7,744 nt of DNA from contig JAGVIO010000226.1 of NCBI GenBank assembly GCA_020056025.1, positions 1-7,744 on the forward strand, in the 5' to 3' direction. This DNA comes from an archaeon. GTDB lineage: Archaea; Nanobdellota; Nanobdellia; Woesearchaeales; WJKL01. A program made the position numbers and the translations under genes. The notes below the pieces were generated by a model. The model ran no database searches. It was not told the origin of the DNA and saw only the letters and a list, made by a program, of their open reading frames with translations. Positions 5,278-7,744 of the stretch are shown one piece after another. Position 1 is the first letter of the stretch; each line of letters opens with the position of its first letter.

Positions 5278-5664
5278 ATGAAAACAAAACTTTGGGCAAT
5301 AATGCTGATGATATCCTGCACTTTATTCACTTCAAGCGCCCAGATCCTTCTCAAGAAAGGTGCAAATATATTGCAGTTTGATATGCTTTCAATAATTACA
5401 AACTGGTATCTTGTTTCAGGGATGGCATTGTACGGCCTAGGGGCAATTTTAGTTATAATTGCAATGAAAGGCGGAGAAGTCACTGTGCTTTATCCAATCA
5501 TCACTTCCAGCTATGTCTGGGTGACCTTTGCATCAATTTATTTCTTCAATGAATCAGTCAATCTTTTCAGGTGGATGGGTATTTCCCTGACAGTCATAGG
5601 CATAATAATGATAACTTTTGGAGAAAAAGATAAAGAAGTAATAGAATTTACAGAGGCTATATAA
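5278..5664 (+). CDS. SMR/ArnE-F-like four-helix membrane protein, first of a pair
   Basis: A 128-residue hydrophobic protein with four predicted membrane helices (about 5-23, 44-62, 68-90 and 98-115) and a short charged C-terminus, the size and topology of small multidrug resistance (SMR) superfamily proteins. The first helix lacks the Glu that drug-exporting SMR pumps such as EmrE use; instead it has SSAQILLKKG (19-28), as in ArnE/ArnF-type and EamA-like members that move lipid-linked sugars. Other landmarks are MKGGEVTVLYP (63-73) and NESVNLFRWMG (91-101). I chose the ATG at 5278 because the in-frame frame extension to TTG 5206 spans the TATA box. The next gene overlaps it by one base and is a paralogue, so a heterodimer is likely. 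Translocation of a polyprenyl-linked sugar is inferred from family and the glycosyltransferases downstream. Confidence 0.83.
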   Translation: MKTKLWAIMLMISCTLFTSSAQILLKKGANILQFDMLSIITNWYLVSGMALYGLGAILVIIAMKGGEVTVLYPIITSSYVWVTFASIYFFNESVNLFRWMGISLTVIGIIMITFGEKDKEVIEFTEAI

Positions 5665-6017
5665 TGGAAACTCAGTTATGGGCAATAATCCTTGTACTGA
5701 TTACAGGAATAATAGGAGCATTCGGACCGATTTACCTGAAGAAAGGAACAAATATCATAAAATTCAATGAATTTTCTACAATATACCAGAATAAATTCCT
5801 GATAATCGGTGTCCTGATTTATGGATTATGCACTGTACTGTTTATACCTGCATTGAAAGGAGGAGATCTTTCTATTTTATACCCTTTAGTAGGCCTGGAA
5901 TATGTCTGGATCTGTATATATTCAATTTACATGCTTAATGAAAAAATGAATTTCTGGAAATGGATGGGCATCGCAAGCATAGTTTTAGGGGTTACATTTA
6001 TCGGCCTGGGTGCATAA
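5664..6017 (+). CDS. SMR/ArnE-F-like four-helix membrane protein, second of a pair
   Basis: A 117-residue protein with four membrane helices (about 5-23, 44-62, 68-91 and 99-116), clearly a paralogue of the preceding gene. Shared are LWAI near the start, LKKGTNIIKF (25-34), ALKGGDLSILYP (63-74), an aligned YVW segment (80-82), and NEKMNFWKWMG (92-102). It too lacks the EmrE-type Glu in the first helix. Its ATG overlaps the upstream stop as TAATG, so translation is probably coupled and the two made in equal amounts, as expected for a two-subunit transporter. The gene ends in tandem stops (TAA then TAG), the second immediately before the glycosyltransferase ATG. The pair resembles the ArnE/ArnF flippase subunits of bacteria, but the substrate is unknown. 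Confidence 0.83.
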   Translation: METQLWAIILVLITGIIGAFGPIYLKKGTNIIKFNEFSTIYQNKFLIIGVLIYGLCTVLFIPALKGGDLSILYPLVGLEYVWICIYSIYMLNEKMNFWKWMGIASIVLGVTFIGLGA

Positions 6018-6020
6018 TAG

Positions 6021-7160
6021 ATGAAGCTCCTGTTCATCATTGAAAATTATATTCCACACATCGGCGGAGTAGAGATTGTTTTCAAAAACCTCTGCGAAGG
6101 CCTTGCTAAATTAGGCCATGAGGTATCAATCATAACCCACCGCCTAAAAGGCACAAAAAGATTCGAAACAATAAATGGTGTAAAGGTCTATCGCATCAAC
6201 TGCTTCCACAGCAGATATTGGTTTACATTCTTTTCAATCCCAAAAGCATTGAAACTTGCAAAAGATGCAGACATAATTCATACAACAACATTCAACGGAG
6301 CATTTCCTGCATGGCTTGTTTCAAAATTAAGAAAAAAACCATGTATATTAACAGTCCATGAAGTCTGGCTCGGAAAATGGAAAGATCTTGTAGAAGTTGG
6401 CAGATTAAACGCTTTTATGCACAATCTTCTTGAAAGACTGATCTATCTTCTTAACTTCGATAAATATATTGGTGTTTCAAAGTCAACAGAAAAGCAGCTT
6501 CTTGATATTGGCAAGCCAAAAAATAAAGTGTCATATATCTACAACGGCATGGATTATGAGCACTGGAACCCAAAAAGATACAATAGAAACATTGTGAGGA
6601 AAAATCTAGGCATTGAAAATAAATTTGTCTATATGTTCACAGGCAGGCCAGGAGTAAGCAAAGGCCTCGAATATTTGCTGAAAGCAGTCCAGATTATTTC
6701 AAAAGAAATAAAAGATTCTGTTCTTGTTGCAATAGTCAGCAAAGACAAGGCTTATCAAAAAAGGTATGATTACATCAAAAATATGATAAAAAGTCTGAAA
6801 ATAGGAGACAAGGTTATTCTTCTTGATCCTATTCCATACAAAGATCTCCCTAATTATATCATTGCAGCAGACTGCATAGTTGTTCCGTCATTGTCAGAGG
6901 GGTTTGGCTTTGCAGCAGCAGAAGCATGTGCAATGAATATCCCTGTTGTTACTTCAGATACAACATCATTGCCAGAAGTTGTTTCTGGAAAATATCTTTT
7001 AATAAAGCCAAAAGATGAAAAAGCTATTGCAGATGCAGTTGTCAGCATTCAAAGAGGCAAATATAACCTATCAAAGTTAAAAAGATTTGAAATAGAAACA
7101 AATATAGAAAAATACCTTAATATTTATAAAAGCTGTTCTATAAAAGAAGATTTGGGATGA
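6021..7160 (+). CDS. Glycosyltransferase family 4 (GT-B fold)
   Basis: A 379-residue cytoplasmic enzyme with the two Rossmann-like halves of GT4 retaining glycosyltransferases, which transfer sugar from a nucleotide donor. The N-terminal acceptor domain has the glycine-rich GGVEIVFKNL (15-24) followed by LAKLGHEVSIIT (28-39), and TVHEVW (111-116). The C-terminal donor domain has FTGRPGVSKGLEYLLKA (206-222), with Lys214 in the expected phosphate-contact region, and the EX7E signature SEGFGFAAAEA (292-302; Glu293 and Glu301), then PVVTSDTTSLPEVV (308-321). Length is normal and motifs complete. It starts directly after the SMR pair (tandem stop then ATG) and its TGA overlaps the next ATG by 4 nt. 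Donor and acceptor cannot be read from sequence; assembly of a surface or lipid-linked glycan is inferred from context. Confidence 0.94.
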   Translation: MKLLFIIENYIPHIGGVEIVFKNLCEGLAKLGHEVSIITHRLKGTKRFETINGVKVYRINCFHSRYWFTFFSIPKALKLAKDADIIHTTTFNGAFPAWLVSKLRKKPCILTVHEVWLGKWKDLVEVGRLNAFMHNLLERLIYLLNFDKYIGVSKSTEKQLLDIGKPKNKVSYIYNGMDYEHWNPKRYNRNIVRKNLGIENKFVYMFTGRPGVSKGLEYLLKAVQIISKEIKDSVLVAIVSKDKAYQKRYDYIKNMIKSLKIGDKVILLDPIPYKDLPNYIIAADCIVVPSLSEGFGFAAAEACAMNIPVVTSDTTSLPEVVSGKYLLIKPKDEKAIADAVVSIQRGKYNLSKLKRFEIETNIEKYLNIYKSCSIKEDLG

Positions 7161-7744
7161 TATTTACAAGAATAATCTGCTTCATAGGAAGGATGCTGTT
7201 CTGCCTGAAAAGAAAGAGCATTTCAGATAATCCAAAGAAAATATTAGTCATCCGCTCAGGAGCAATAGGGGATATTGTGATGACAACCCCATTCCTGAAA
7301 GCCATAAGAAAAAGATTTCCAAAAGCAGAAATTTCGTATCTTATTGGGAAATGGTCAAAAAGCATACTTGAAGGAAATAGCAACATCAGCAGGATAATTC
7401 CATTTGATGATGAGATAGTCTACAAAAAAAAGATTTCAGGCATTCTGAAATTGATAAAAGAGATTAGAAAAGAAAGATTTGACACCGCCTTTATCCTTGA
7501 CAAGTCCTATCATTGGAGCATCTTGGCATTTCTTTTCAAAATAAAAAATCGCATTGGATTTGACAGGTTTGGCGAAGGCTTTGCGAACAGTATAAATGTA
7601 TTTTATAATGGCTCAAAATATGAAGGTGACTATAACTTAGAGCTTGCAAAAAAATCAGGCGCAGACATATCAGACAAATCAATGGAAATATTTTTGTCAA
7701 AACAAGACATTGATTTTGCAGATGAATTTATAGCAAAAAATAAT
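7157..7744 (+). CDS. Glycosyltransferase family 9 (heptosyltransferase-like), N-terminal part
   Basis: 196 codons are visible before the window ends without a stop; full proteins are about 330-350 residues. The signature of GT9 enzymes is clear: ILVIRSGAIGDIVMTTPFL (29-47), where the GD pair (Gly38-Asp39) matches the conserved acceptor-site Asp of WaaC/WaaF ADP-heptose transferases, then RKRFPKAEISYLIG (51-64), RFDTAFILDKS (107-117) and NRIGFDRFGEGF (131-142). A hydrophobic, basic N-terminus (about 1-20) may associate with the membrane. The donor-binding C-terminal domain lies outside the window. The ATG overlaps the GT4 stop (ATGA), marking translational coupling. GT9 is best known from bacterial lipopolysaccharide; an archaeal copy hints at past transfer, though codon use looks like that of its neighbours. 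The sugar is unknown. Confidence 0.93.
   Translation, partial: MIFTRIICFIGRMLFCLKRKSISDNPKKILVIRSGAIGDIVMTTPFLKAIRKRFPKAEISYLIGKWSKSILEGNSNISRIIPFDDEIVYKKKISGILKLIKEIRKERFDTAFILDKSYHWSILAFLFKIKNRIGFDRFGEGFANSINVFYNGSKYEGDYNLELAKKSGADISDKSMEIFLSKQDIDFADEFIAKNN

Noticed and set aside
7138..7386. Minus-strand frame opposite the start of the GT9 gene
   Set aside because: The plus-strand frame carries unmistakable GT9 motifs and a 4-nt overlap with the GT4 gene; the antisense frame has no motif.
1..7744. CRISPR arrays, insertion sequences, integrase or direct-repeat signatures
   Set aside because: No regularly spaced repeats, transposase-like protein or flanking duplications were seen on reading either strand.

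Overview
The window looks like a fragment of an AT-rich archaeal genome, most likely from a DPANN-type lineage (Woesearchaeota/Pacearchaeota-like). The evidence is a tailless archaeal histone, a hypusine-type IF5A, an aRF1 release factor, ribosomal protein L40e, a tRNA-Tyr with the archaeal/eukaryal C1-G72 pair and no encoded CCA, TATA-box promoters about 25 nt before starts, and short or absent leaders. The lineage is inferred from protein character and was not tested by a search.

Layout. From 1 to about 5170 everything is on the minus strand; from 5278 to the right edge everything is on the plus strand. Read in the direction of transcription, the minus-strand block is: tRNA-Tyr (5168-5097), aRF1 (4957-3860), an unnamed SprT/zincin-like metalloprotease (3820-3149), histone (3058-2846), then a tight cluster of aIF5A (2800-2402), L40e (2369-2208), a site-2-protease-type membrane metalloprotease (2206-1004) and a TrmJ-like tRNA 2'-O-methyltransferase (from 1007). 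The plus-strand block is a four-gene operon with overlapping or abutting genes: two paralogous SMR/ArnE-F-like four-helix membrane proteins, a GT4 glycosyltransferase, and a GT9 (heptosyltransferase-like) glycosyltransferase cut by the window edge.

Left edge. The TrmJ-like frame does not stop where the family should. At about residues 172-182 (nt 495-465) it passes without a frameshift into the C-terminal part of a bacterial-type RecG helicase (motifs V and VI and the tail), which runs off the window at position 1. My hand count of G+C is about 46% for 1-480 against about 37.5% for 481-960, and Arg/Ala/Gly codon choice changes with it. The simplest reading is an assembly chimera joined at a short stretch (KE-EKDQI) that resembles both proteins; a real gene fusion or recombination is possible but less likely.

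How the genes fit together. The minus-strand block is mostly information processing: translation termination (aRF1), translation elongation (aIF5A), the ribosome (L40e), tRNA supply and modification (tRNA-Tyr, TrmJ) and chromatin (histone), with two metalloproteases interleaved. The plus-strand operon reads as a cell-surface or lipid-linked glycan module, with two glycosyltransferases that could extend a glycan and an SMR pair that could move a lipid-linked sugar across the membrane. The most notable intrinsic oddities are an aRF1 that appears to lack the cysteine-bearing mini-domain of domain 3, and a near-perfect 21-bp palindrome abutting the histone TATA box.
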